Shown here piece by piece: positions 55,148 through 64,000 of a stretch of 64,000 nucleotides of DNA. The position numbers and the translations under genes were made by a program. The notes below the pieces were generated by a model, which worked only from the letters and a program-made list of their open reading frames with translations, made no database searches and was not told where the DNA came from. Numbering within the stretch: the stretch's first letter is position 1; the number at the start of each line of letters is the position of its first letter. The DNA comes from Aradus depressus (Eukaryota > Arthropoda > Insecta > Hemiptera > Aradidae). Where the stretch lies: positions 10,850,001 through 10,914,000 of the forward strand of contig OY759214.1 of assembly GCA_963662175.1 (NCBI GenBank), read 5' to 3'.

Positions 55148-58100
55148 ATGTTCTGCCCTAATAATCTGTTGTCGCATGAGGCGTCGTGTAAGAACCCTCT
55201 ACCTGCAGCACCTGTCCAGTCTTCAGTGCAGACCCTAGCATCTGTTCAGTCTCCAGCACCTGTTCAGCCGCCTGCACCCAGCCAGTCTCCAGCGCTCCAG
55301 CCCTCAGAGTCCGCTCAAGAGCCTACGTCTGCAAAGACTTGTGTCAAATGTAAGCATACGTTTGATAATACCATAGAGTGTACCAAACACGAACTTGTAT
55401 GCGGAATTACATCATGTAATTGCAATACATGTATCAAAAGTTTTAGCAATGTAAGTAATTTAAATTTCCACCAGGAGGAGTGTGAAGCAACCTCTGCGAA
55501 ACGCCGGAGGGGTGAGCCGTCTAAAAAGGAGCTGTTAGCCGCAGGAAAAGGAAATATACATGAGTATGAAACCGCATTTAATTATCGATTACAATCTTTT
55601 TTTATTCGATCGGATAGCAATTTAGATCTCAGCATGTTTTTAAAATCTGTTCGAGATAAAATAGAGGAGTTGATAACTAGTGTATTTATGAACATGGGTT
55701 CTATAAAATTTAATATGGCTGTTGAGTGCCTTATGACGAATATTCTCGCGGAGGAGCTCGACGTATGCATAAAAACGAAAAATGTTGTAGTGCTAAGGGA
55801 TACCTTATTAGGAAATGTTCTAATTGATCAGTTCGCTAAACTTGAGAACGAGCTCTCCGAAATTGCCTTGAAAAAGAGCGGATGGACTCTTTTAGAAGTT
55901 CAGGGTCTTCGACTAAGAATTAATCGTTATGATCCTCTGCGGGGGTCGTCGTATATCCCTCTTCCTAAAATAATCGAATCCCGGAAGGCGTGTATAAATG
56001 TTCGTAATAATGACAATTTATGTTTTAAATACGCGATACTGTCAAAATTGATAGAAAACATCAGTAATTCATTCCGAGTATCGAGATTTCAAAATTTGGA
56101 ACATCCATATGATTTCTCAAACATTGCGTTCCCCACACCTATAAATGATATTAAAAAATTTGAAGCAGTGAACAATGTATCAGTCAATTTATTTGGGTTG
56201 GATGATAAAAACCATATTTATCCTATTAAAATCACGAATGTTGAGGAAGCGACGCATTGGGACTTGCTCGTTCTAGATAATGGAGCATACCAACATTATG
56301 TTTACATCAAAAATATTGAACGTCTAGTTCATAGTCAGCTTACAAAACACACTGGTAAAATTTTAATATGTAAGCGATGTCTATGCTCTTTCGGTAATCA
56401 AGGTAGTAAATCGGTTGAAGATAAATTCATTGCACATAAAATATATTGTTCCATCAATCCCCCCGTCAAAATAGAGCTGGCTTCCGATCCAATTTTAAGG
56501 TATATCAATGTTGAACGCCAACTAAGGCTGCCAATAGTTGTATATGCCGACTTTGAAACCATGCTGGTTCCTGTCCCAGGAGATATATTGGGGGCTACTG
56601 TTCCCTATCAGAGGCATGAGGCTATGTCATTTTGTGTTCATGTAGTTGGTGATTCAAATTTACAACTTGATCCCTATATATATCGAGGCCCTGGTGCTGG
56701 CGACCAATTTATAAAATATATTGATAGTTTAGCTCTGAAAATTTCGAAAATGTATAAAACTAACATTCCTATTATGATAAAAAAAGAAGAGGAGAATGAT
56801 TGGAATAACTCCTCAAAATGCTACCTTTGTGAGGAGGTGTTTTCACTTGACAATCACAAGGTTCGGGATCATGCCCATCTCACCGGTAAATATAGAGGAG
56901 CAGCTTGCAACAGCTGTAACCTACGGTGCAGGACCCCCTCATATGTCCCCATTGTGTTTCATAACTTGTCTAATTATGACTCGCATATAATCGTTAAGGA
57001 GCTTGGCAAGGATGCTGAAAGGATTGATGTAATCCCTCATACGCAGGAAAAATATATAAGTTTTACGAAACATGCTCATGGTATCAAGTTGAGATTTATT
57101 GATTCTTTCCGATTCATGAGTAGGGGGCTAGAGTATCTTGCTAGTGTACTACCTGAGTCTTCATTTAAAGAAACCAGGAAATATTTCGCTGCGGAGCATC
57201 TACCCCTGGTTATGAAAAAGGGAGTTTTTTGCTATGATTATATTGACTCTTTGGAAAAATTGGAGGAGACATCCTTACCACCTCGAGAGAGATTTTATAA
57301 CACGCTGACCGGTACTCCTCTAAGTGAGGCTGATTATAAACGTGGTCAGTTAGTGTGGGAAACATTCCGCTGTCAAACTCTCGGAGAGTACAGCGACGTC
57401 TATTTAAAGACAGACGTATTGCTCCTCGCGGACGTTTTTGAACAGTTTAGAACTGTCATGATGAGTAGTCATAAGGTGGATCCTGCTCACTACTTTTCAG
57501 CTCCTGGCATGACCTGGGATGCCATGCTGAAATATACAGGTATAAAGTTGGAGCAATTGCAGGACTATGACATGGTTCTCTTTTTTGAAAAAGGCATTAG
57601 GGGAGGTTTATGTCAGGTATCTCATCGATATGCTCAGGCTAATAATAAATACATGTCCGAATACAATTCTAAAAAAGAATCAACATATATAACATATTTG
57701 GATGCGAACAATCTTTACGGTCATGCCATGAGCAGGCCTTTACCGTATGGGGGGTTTAAATGGGTGAAAAATCCTGAGAACATAGACATCCTGAATTTAG
57801 ATGACAATGGTGATATTGGCTACGTAATAGAAGTAGATATCGAATATCCTTCCAGCTTGCATGACCTTCATAATGATTTACCGTTCCTTCCAGAGTCCTT
57901 AACCCCTCCAGGCGGCAAACATAAAAAGTTGTTGGCACATTTCAACCCTCGGGAGCGTTATGTAGTTCATTACGTTAACTTGAAACAAGCGATAAACCAT
58001 GGATTGAAGGTTACAAAAGTTCATCGCGCTATTGAATTCAAACAGTCCAGTTGGTTGCGACCATACATTGATTGTAACACTGAGCTTCGGAAAAATGCCT

Positions 58101-58774
58101 TAAACGATTTTGAAAAGGAGTTTTTCAAGCTTTTAAATAATGCCGCATTCGGAAAGTTTATGGAAAACATTCGAAACCGTATGAATCTGTATTTGATTAC
58201 CCAGCAGAGAAGACTAATAAAGCTAATAGCGAAGGCGAATTTTTTAGACAGAATAGTATATAACGAGAATTTAGCTGCTGTAATTATGGCAAAAACAAAA
58301 TTGGTGTTCAACAAACCTATATTTGTCGGCCAAGCAATTTTAGATCTTAGTAAAACAGTGATGTATGGATTTCATTATGATATAATGCTCAAAAAATATG
58401 ATTCGAAATTTTTGAAACTTATGTATACAGACACAGATTCTCTCGTATATTTAATACGCACTCTCGACTGGTATCATGATATGAAGACTCTGGAAACATA
58501 CTTTGATACGTCAGATTTTCCCAAGTCCCATCTTTGTTATTCCGAACAGAATAAAAAGGTTCTTGGAAAATTTAAAGACGAGCTTAATTCCAAAATACTA
58601 AATAGGTACGCAGGGCTCAAGCCCAAAATGTATGCTTTAGATGTTCAATCTGAAATAAAAAAACGGGTAAAAGGGATCCGAACATCTGCTGTTAACAAAC
58701 TGACATTTGAAGACTTCGAAAAGTCGCTTTTTGAAGGAGTCGTGAAATATACAGATATGAAGATGATTCAATAA
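55148..58774 (+). CDS. protein-primed family B DNA polymerase (Polinton PolB)
   Basis: A 1,208-codon frame for the replicative polymerase of the element. N-terminal C2HC zinc fingers (Cys3-Cys14 half, 65-85, 92-112) flank a Pro/Gln/Ala-rich linker (17-60). Exonuclease motifs: YADFETM (Asp468/Glu470), NLSNYDSH, and YLKTDVLLLAD (Asp756). A Cys/His cluster lies at 558-595 (CYLCEE, HAHLTGKYRGAACNSC). Polymerase motifs: DANNLYG (852-858), LLNNAAFGK (995-1003), YTDTDSL (1093-1099). Both ends are broken. A further zinc finger (55,050-55,112, CVSCLKKF then HVSH) lies upstream in another frame, apparently shifted at a T run near 55,112. After the TAA, the expected C-terminal text continues in the +1 frame to a stop at 58,896-58,898, with the shift in the A run at 58,773-58,781. 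The catalytic core is intact. Confidence 0.93.
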   Translation: MFCPNNLLSHEASCKNPLPAAPVQSSVQTLASVQSPAPVQPPAPSQSPALQPSESAQEPTSAKTCVKCKHTFDNTIECTKHELVCGITSCNCNTCIKSFSNVSNLNFHQEECEATSAKRRRGEPSKKELLAAGKGNIHEYETAFNYRLQSFFIRSDSNLDLSMFLKSVRDKIEELITSVFMNMGSIKFNMAVECLMTNILAEELDVCIKTKNVVVLRDTLLGNVLIDQFAKLENELSEIALKKSGWTLLEVQGLRLRINRYDPLRGSSYIPLPKIIESRKACINVRNNDNLCFKYAILSKLIENISNSFRVSRFQNLEHPYDFSNIAFPTPINDIKKFEAVNNVSVNLFGLDDKNHIYPIKITNVEEATHWDLLVLDNGAYQHYVYIKNIERLVHSQLTKHTGKILICKRCLCSFGNQGSKSVEDKFIAHKIYCSINPPVKIELASDPILRYINVERQLRLPIVVYADFETMLVPVPGDILGATVPYQRHEAMSFCVHVVGDSNLQLDPYIYRGPGAGDQFIKYIDSLALKISKMYKTNIPIMIKKEEENDWNNSSKCYLCEEVFSLDNHKVRDHAHLTGKYRGAACNSCNLRCRTPSYVPIVFHNLSNYDSHIIVKELGKDAERIDVIPHTQEKYISFTKHAHGIKLRFIDSFRFMSRGLEYLASVLPESSFKETRKYFAAEHLPLVMKKGVFCYDYIDSLEKLEETSLPPRERFYNTLTGTPLSEADYKRGQLVWETFRCQTLGEYSDVYLKTDVLLLADVFEQFRTVMMSSHKVDPAHYFSAPGMTWDAMLKYTGIKLEQLQDYDMVLFFEKGIRGGLCQVSHRYAQANNKYMSEYNSKKESTYITYLDANNLYGHAMSRPLPYGGFKWVKNPENIDILNLDDNGDIGYVIEVDIEYPSSLHDLHNDLPFLPESLTPPGGKHKKLLAHFNPRERYVVHYVNLKQAINHGLKVTKVHRAIEFKQSSWLRPYIDCNTELRKNALNDFEKEFFKLLNNAAFGKFMENIRNRMNLYLITQQRRLIKLIAKANFLDRIVYNENLAAVIMAKTKLVFNKPIFVGQAILDLSKTVMYGFHYDIMLKKYDSKFLKLMYTDTDSLVYLIRTLDWYHDMKTLETYFDTSDFPKSHLCYSEQNKKVLGKFKDELNSKILNRYAGLKPKMYALDVQSEIKKRVKGIRTSAVNKLTFEDFEKSLFEGVVKYTDMKMIQ

Positions 58775-58898
58775 AAAAAAACATGAATTATTTTCCGTTC
58801 GGGTTAATAAATTAGCTTTATCCGCCAATGATGACAAAAGGGTTGTGTTAGAAGATAATATACATACATTAGCCTGGGGTCACTATAAATTACAGTAA
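58775..58898 (+). pseudogene. frameshifted C-terminal tail of the PolB gene
   Basis: Frame +1 relative to the polymerase encodes a segment with LALSANDDKR and HTLAWGHYKLQ, which I recognise as the usual C-terminus of arthropod Polinton polymerases. It ends at TAA 58,896-58,898. The junction is the nine-A run beginning about 58,773, so one inserted or missing A separates it from the main frame. It may be a real lesion or a homopolymer error. Confidence 0.75.
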
Positions 58899-59216
58899 AT
58901 TAAAATACTATCTGGTTATCAACTCCTCAATATATTGTTCAATGTATTCCTATCGGTCTGTTATATGCTCCTCACTCTCTTCGTTGGGGTGATAGTCTGC
59001 TCTCCTCTCCGGACTATGCAAATATAGTATTACTTTGTTCTCTGTAATTACCTATATATATATATTGTTTTCATTTGATTATTTCTGTAATTAATTATAT
59101 TATGAATAAATGTTTTATATACTGCTTTTATTTGATTAATTGTATTAACTGAATGTGCTATTGTAACTGAATATAGGAATTTACATTAAATCATGAAAAT
59201 ATAAGTTTTATTATAT
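58899..59216. other. Polinton right spacer
   Basis: Gene-free AT-rich sequence between the polymerase and the right TIR. It holds AATAAA at 59,105-59,110, a plausible polyadenylation signal for the polymerase transcript. Confidence 0.6.
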
Positions 59217-59656
59217 CTTACGTTTTTTCTTAACCTTTTTTCCCTACTACTATGCATGGTCTACAGTTTTCCAAACTGTTCGACTGCATTCATGGGTTAG
59301 AGCTGTATGAATTAAAAAGCATGGAGTGTGGCTTCTACTGAAGGATGGTGTGCTCAGGGTGTTGAAATGCTTGACTCCTGCGAGGTATCTGAAGGATCCT
59401 AGAGGATGGTGTAGATGAGGGGTGTTCCTTTGCTCCTGTGATCCTGGTTAGAGCTTCGAAGGATGGTGTGCTCAGGATGTTGAAAGGGTGATCCTGCGCT
59501 CCTGTGGTGAAAGGGTGATCCTGCGCTCCTGTGGTGAAAGGGTGATCCTGCGCTCCTATAGTGAGAAGTATGTTCTAACACAGGAGCACAGGAGAGAAGG
59601 AGCACAGCTCCTTCGCTCCTGTGCTCCTGTGGTAGAACATACTTCTCCCCCCTACT
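59217..59656 (-). repeat. Polinton right terminal inverted repeat (440 bp)
   Basis: Reverse complement of 45,825-46,264 with very few differences. It contains the same terminal hairpin and the three ~27-bp direct repeats. Open frames running through it on either strand arise from the repeats and are not genes. Confidence 0.92.
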
Positions 59657-60748
59657 CATGTATATCAATATCATTTCAGTAGAATTTAATAAAGTATATT
59701 ATATATATTTTCCCAATTATATATTATATATATGTACTTGTCTTAATATAACTATATAATATAATTTAATTTTGCATATATTTTAGCTTTCTAAAACTTT
59801 CTAATGTTATCCAGGAAAAAGAAAAATTCAAAAACTGGTTGAATCAAAAGTGAAACAACTTGAGTTCCTGGGACTTCGACCGTCTGGAAGTGAAAATGTT
59901 AACTCAATGGACTGGTTCAGAATGAATCACCGTCAGGAACTTGGAGCATGAATCTAGCTGACATCTCTTCTGAATGGTCAACTTCGAAGAAGGTGCTGTG
60001 GAGCGCTTAAACAAACTCCATCTTCAGAGGTAAGTAAGTACATAAGAGGAAGAGTTAGCTCCATGGCTACCTTAAAAACGAGATGTTCCCAAATGTCCGA
60101 GATCGGTTGATATCTAATAAACTTATCGATGGGTGAGTGACAGATCACAAAGGGTTGGTCGGTGGTCGCCCCCGGCCCGTTCCGCAGTGACAAGGGCTTA
60201 TTCGTTCTGGTAATGGATTATTTTGTCTTCCGTTAGCCTCCTAGGGTGCATCGCATTCAAACACGACATGGTAGGGCGTTTTTTCTTCCTTGGCTTTCTT
60301 GATATTCACACATAAAACCACACCTGAATGTCTTGAGTGCTGCAGATGTTCATCGCGGATTCAGGATGTTCATAATAAGATGAGAATAACTCTGTTCTGG
60401 CGATTGTCTTCTACTGATCCAGTCTCTTCTCATGGTTTTGGAAGACCTCTTTGATCCGTTCTGGTACTATACAGTCTATTAGAGTCTTTCTTGGCCAATT
60501 GGTCAGCCATATCCTTCCTATCAATGTTGCATGTAGTACTCTGTTAAAGACCTTTTTGTAGTGACAGAACCGTTCTGGTAATATACAATCTTATAGAGTC
60601 CTTCTTGGCCAATTGGTCAGCCATATCCTTCCCATCAATGTTGCATGTAGTACTCTGTTAAAGACCTTTTTGTAGTGACATAGAACCGTTCTGGTAATAT
60701 ACAGTCTTTTAGAGTCCTTCTTGGCCAATTGGTCAGCCATATCCTTCC
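59657..60748. repeat. right 1,092-bp direct repeat flanking the Polinton
   Basis: Same orientation copy of 44,729-45,820. It begins directly at the last base of the right TIR, with CATGTATATCAATATC, and continues past the end of the left copy into more 115-bp units, so it is the more complete copy at its 3' side. Confidence 0.85.
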
Positions 60749-60905
60749 CATCAATGTTGCGAGTAGTACCTACTCTGTTCAATACCTCCTTGTAGTGACA
60801 TAGAACCGTTCTGGTAATATCGTCTTTTAGAGCCCTTCTTGGCCAACTGGTTAGCCATATCCTTCCCATCAATGTTGCATGTAGTAATCTGTTAAAGACC
60901 TTTTC
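60490..60905 (-). repeat. 115-bp tandem repeat with RNase H-like reading (right)
   Basis: Units start with CTTGGCCAATTGGTCAGCCA-like phrases at about 60,490, 60,604 and 60,720, with a diverged unit near 60,838. The minus frame reads NIDGKDMADQLAKKDSK in one unit. It is probably an amplified fragment of a non-LTR retrotransposon RNase H domain, in register with the left copy for the shared units. Confidence 0.65.
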
Positions 60906-61229
60906 GTTCCCATAATAAACAATTGCGAGGCGATGCTAAAATGACAGTTGAGGTCGAGAGGGAAGCCTGGATGTAGGCCAGACAGCCTCGCCCTTTCACG
61001 ATCTACCATACCCACTTGACTATCTCCTCGCTCTTTGAATTATGAAACTAACTGCAACATGTGCGTTTCTCATAAAAATTATAGGTTACCTCACTCAGGT
61101 GCATTCTTCAACGAACCAGATAACCAACAAATGGAATCGACCAGCTCATGCTGATGCAGTTTAAATTAATTTGGAAACGATATAGTACATGGAATTGAGT
61201 CAAATGTGTCTGTTCGTATTTTTTTTTAA
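60906..61229. other. Intergenic DNA, nothing recognised
   Basis: No recognisable gene or repeat between the 115-bp array and the next R2 copy. Confidence 0.4.
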
Positions 61230-61540
61230 ACTCGTCGATGAATCACAGGCAATGTACTTCCCCAGAACGAATTAATCAATTAAATTTTTGCTCCTCCTCC
61301 AAAACCAGTTGACTTATACAGAAGCTCTCAAATCGTCACACTACATTTGGTGTCGGTAAATTCATAATATCGGCAGTTAGTGGAGTTTTTGAGTTGAGCC
61401 CCTCTTCTGATCCCTTCTTTCCCTTCGACCGATTTTCCTGAAAATTGAAAAATGTCGTCCTTATGGGATTTTGAATTTACATACGAAATGTTGAATCAAT
61501 ACATTCATTATAACAGAAGTTATTAGAGTTTTTGATTTAA
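61230..61540. repeat. R2 dispersed repeat copy (one half)
   Basis: Starts with GATGAATCACAGGCAATGTA and CTTCCCCAGAACGAATTAAT, then the R2 interior to GAATCAATACATTCATTATA. The CTTCGTATAGC end is absent. Confidence 0.6.
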
Positions 61541-61804
61541 GTAAGTTATACCTTTGCAGGTTGTGTGACCATCGTATCCTCTTCTTCTTACAATAGCCAC
61601 TGTCTCAATCTTTTATAATTTATTTTTTTCTATATTTTTTTCCCCCTTTCATAATTTTTATTACTTATAAGTTAGTCCAAAAACTTCAATTTCCAGTATT
61701 TGTAGTAGCAAGGCAGAGTACAGTCCCGCCAAGTAATGTGGGAAAAGAGGCCAAGTTGCTAAGTGTATATTTACTTGACAGAGAGTTTATAGGGTAGGTT
61801 AGGT
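61541..61804. other. Intergenic DNA, nothing recognised
   Basis: T-rich sequence without recognised features. Confidence 0.4.
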
Positions 61805-62124
61805 TTTATGACTCACGCCCGGGCTTTAACTATGAGGTCATATCGCCTACTACCACTTTGGTGAACATGAGCCCGACTCTACTGTGGGAGACCTAAATTT
61901 TGCCTACCCTAAATTTTTATTCACCTAGGGCAGGGGTCTTTAACGAGTACCTGACATCGTACAGGCTCGGGACCATCGTTTAACGTCCCATCCGAAGGAC
62001 GGCGTGCTTAAGTTTATTTTACCTCCCAGATAAAATAAACTAAGGGCCTCGGTCGGGTTTCGAACCCACGCTCTTGAGCTCAGAAGCCAAGAACGCGTAC
62101 CACTGAGCTACGGGCGCCCTCTGA
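61805..62124 (-). repeat. tRNA-derived SINE copy (antisense, near full length)
   Basis: Antisense 3' signature GACTCACGCCCGGGCTTTAA, the body with CCGAAGGACGGCGTGCTTAA, and the tRNA head ending CCACTGAGCTACGGGCGCCC. Antisense B box GGGTTTCGAACCCACG is intact. Confidence 0.8.
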
Positions 62125-62889
62125 GAGATTATATGTGTGTTCTTTGAAACGAAGCGCGCTTACAATAACACATAACGCGGCACTAGGTAATAGTCATATT
62201 AAGAAGATAATAATAATAAAAATAGATCACATGAGTTCTTATACAAATTAGGTCATGGGGATGTTGTGATCCGTTGAAGTAAGATTAGTATTTTATAGAT
62301 CTATGCAACTGTAAAAGGAACGGATCCGTTGAATGGAACTGGTTAGTTTAATAGGTATTTAACATAGTTCTAGAAGCGGCCCCACCTCCTTATGTTTACA
62401 TGGAAATTGTGAAGTTGTTTTTCAAGAGAGAAAAACAATTTCAGATAATTAGCATTTGACCCTCTGTATATGTTTCAAACTTCCTGTTCAGAAAGGTTAT
62501 TTTAGAAAGGACTGAAGTTTCAGAAAGGCAGCAGTCAGTTCGTTTTTGTTCTTCTGTCTGTTTGTACTTTCAGATTAGATGCTGAAAAATCAAGGAGCAG
62601 AAATGCAACATCCAAAACAGTTATGTTCAAAATATAATTATGTTCACAAAATCTAAAAGCCTCGTCTGGGGTTTGAACCCGCGATTTTGAGAACAATTTG
62701 TATAACATTTGTCTAAAGTTAACACACTTTAATACTTTACAACTTTCGGAGAACTTGTGAGTTTCTGACTTTGGCCATTCATTGGAAGTCTGACAATCCA
62801 ATGGCAGAGTTTAGTGCGAAATGAAACAGCATTGAATTCTCTGCAAAAATATATATATATATATATATATATATGGACATTCTTATACC
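62125..62889. other. Intergenic DNA with (AT)n and a tRNA-like scrap
   Basis: No gene. A short antisense tRNA-like phrase (GGGGTTTGAACCCGCGATTT near 62,669) is a SINE-head fragment. An (AT)n microsatellite lies at 62,849-62,874. Confidence 0.45.
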
Positions 62890-63215
62890 CTCACTCCTCT
62901 CTAAGTTATGTAATCGGTCAGAAATTTCGTACCTATTGAGTTTTCATCGGAATTTCATGTTTTTGGACCTCCTGATTACAAAAATGAAAACAAAAACTAT
63001 GTGTTTGTGATGACAATGACTCCTGATAGAATGAATGGGGGAAAAAACTCACAAAACCCCTAATAACTGCCGATGTAATGAATGTATCGTACACAAAATT
63101 TAATATGTTTCAGAAGATATATAACTCAAATATTAATTTTTGGAGGGAGAGCGAAAACTTCATTTATTCGTAATGGGGCAGTTACTGCTGATTCACCGAC
63201 GTTTTTTAATTATAA
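62890..63215 (+). repeat. R2 dispersed repeat copy
   Basis: Begins with AAGTTATGTAATCGGTCAGA, has AATAACTGCCGATGTAATGA in the interior and ends near GCTGATTCACCGACG. Confidence 0.6.
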
Positions 63216-63285
63216 TCCCCCTCCAAACTTCCCCATCTCAAATATCTCACATTATTAATATTTATTCACTATCTATCTATCTATC

Positions 63286-63400
63286 GTGGCGCTACAACCC
63301 GGTGACGGGTCCTGGCCTCCTCCACCAACTGTCCCGATCCTGTGCGGCTGCCATCCAGTTCCTGGTGCGGAACATGTTTTATTCACTATTGCTTCTCCTT
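63286..63400 (+). repeat. possible second dispersed repeat (GTGGCGCTACAACCC)
   Basis: After a CTAT microsatellite comes GTGGCGCTACAACCCGGTGA and TCCTGGCCTCCTCCACCAAC. This resembles, from memory, a short dispersed repeat common in arthropod genomes. There is only one copy in the window, so its limits are unknown. Confidence 0.35.
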
Positions 63401-63454
63401 ATTATCAACAACAGATCCGGGCTTAGATTCTATCTCAATGAGAGGAGAATGTGT

Positions 63455-63700
63455 TGTGACTCATGCCCGGGCTTACTAGGTCATATCGCCAACTACCAGA
63501 GCGCTCTTTCGTATTTCTGGTGAACATGAGCCCAAATCTACAGTGGGATTTAGGTTTATTCACTTAGGGTAAGGGATCTTTAGCCACTATTTGACATCGC
63601 TTAACGTCCCATTAGAAGGATGGCGTGCTCGAGGTTTTTGTTATCTCCCAGATAAAAAACCTAAGGGCCTCCTCGCAATTTTGAGCTACCGACGCCCTCC
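63455..63700 (-). repeat. tRNA-derived SINE copy (antisense, shortened)
   Basis: Antisense 3' signature GACTCATGCCCGGGCTTACT, followed by CGCCAACTACCAGAGCGCTC and a shortened body. The tRNA head is reduced to TTTTGAGCTACCGACGCCCT. Confidence 0.7.
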
Positions 63701-64000
63701 ACTCCTACAGTTGTTTCCTGGTTTTGTTCTCCAGGCTAGACTACAGTGAAGGCGGGTGGTTGTGGTTGCAAAAGACCCAGGATGCCGTGGGAATTACTAA
63801 CCGTTTCTTTCTGACCTCTGACTGTTTGCAAACAGTTTAACAACTTTTACCTCACTCCTTTCTCTTTCTAGGAAAAAAAAAGTATCTAATTTTCTCTAAA
63901 AACATCTGTTTTGAAACTGAGAATGGATTTATCGAAACAATACCAAGATTAATATCCAATGACATTTTTGCGATCTGTGTCGATATAATTGAAATATAAT
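63701..64000. other. Intergenic DNA, nothing recognised
   Basis: No supported feature to the end of the window. Confidence 0.4.

Larger units (their letters stand above)
45825..59656. mobile_element. Maverick/Polinton (adintovirus-like) element, 13.8 kb
   Basis: A 13,832-bp unit bounded by 440-bp terminal inverted repeats starting AGTAGGGG. It contains the diagnostic Polinton gene set: protein-primed family B DNA polymerase, retrovirus-type integrase, A32-like packaging ATPase, adenain-type protease, and double- and single-jelly-roll capsid proteins. There are also a phospholipase A2-like protein and a DUF8207-like protein. Genes occur on both strands in several divergent blocks with eukaryotic TATA and AATAAA signals. 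Four genes carry short lesions. Direct 6-bp target duplication is absent (CCTCTT left, CATGTA right); instead 1,092-bp direct repeats flank it. Confidence 0.95.

Noticed and set aside
62535..62801. 88-codon minus-strand frame
   Set aside because: Overlaps a tRNA-like SINE-head scrap and has no recognisable domain.

Overview
The window looks like eukaryotic, probably arthropod, repeat-dominated intergenic DNA. It is AT-rich, has no bacterial operons, carries many dispersed transposon families, and contains one virus-like Maverick/Polinton whose genes resemble those of insect and other arthropod Polintons. The species cannot be told from sequence alone, and I see no complete host gene.

Layout. 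1-7.6 kb is mostly unannotatable AT-rich DNA with copies of two dispersed families: a tRNA-derived SINE (about 11 copies in the window) and a terminal-inverted-repeat family called R2 here. It also holds a dead mariner transposase, a short non-autonomous hAT element and one possible host exon. 7.65-10.04 kb is a 5'-truncated non-autonomous Helitron with a large 66-bp minisatellite. 10.04-26.20 kb is one block of complex satellite DNA with 775-bp units inside a roughly 2,745-bp higher-order repeat. 26.20-28.34 kb holds two more Helitrons of the same family, head to tail. The satellite block starts and ends at the same point of its own monomer, exactly at Helitron ends.

28.3-44.7 kb is a mosaic of SINE and R2 copies with nested insertions: a 504-bp element with an 11-bp target duplication, a pogo/Tigger-like MITE with TA duplication and a 398-bp TIR element. 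There is also an 82-bp tandem array (about 16 copies) and a 223-bp perfect palindrome.

45,825-59,656 is a 13.8-kb Polinton with 440-bp TIRs. Its genes are a DUF8207-like protein, packaging ATPase, phospholipase A2-like minor virion protein, adenain-type protease, penton (minor capsid), a small basic protein, major capsid protein, several small unknown proteins, retrovirus-type integrase and protein-primed family B DNA polymerase. Integrase and polymerase would serve integration and replication; ATPase, protease and capsid proteins would serve virion assembly. Four genes carry small lesions: in-frame stops in penton and major capsid, and homopolymer-associated frameshifts in the DUF8207-like gene and at both ends of the polymerase. 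The phospholipase domain lacks its expected active-site Asp. The copy is therefore young but probably dead as it stands. It sits between 1,092-bp near-identical direct repeats instead of the usual 6-bp target duplication.

60.7-64 kb returns to SINE/R2 mosaic. Family assignments come from motif recognition only; no database search was possible.
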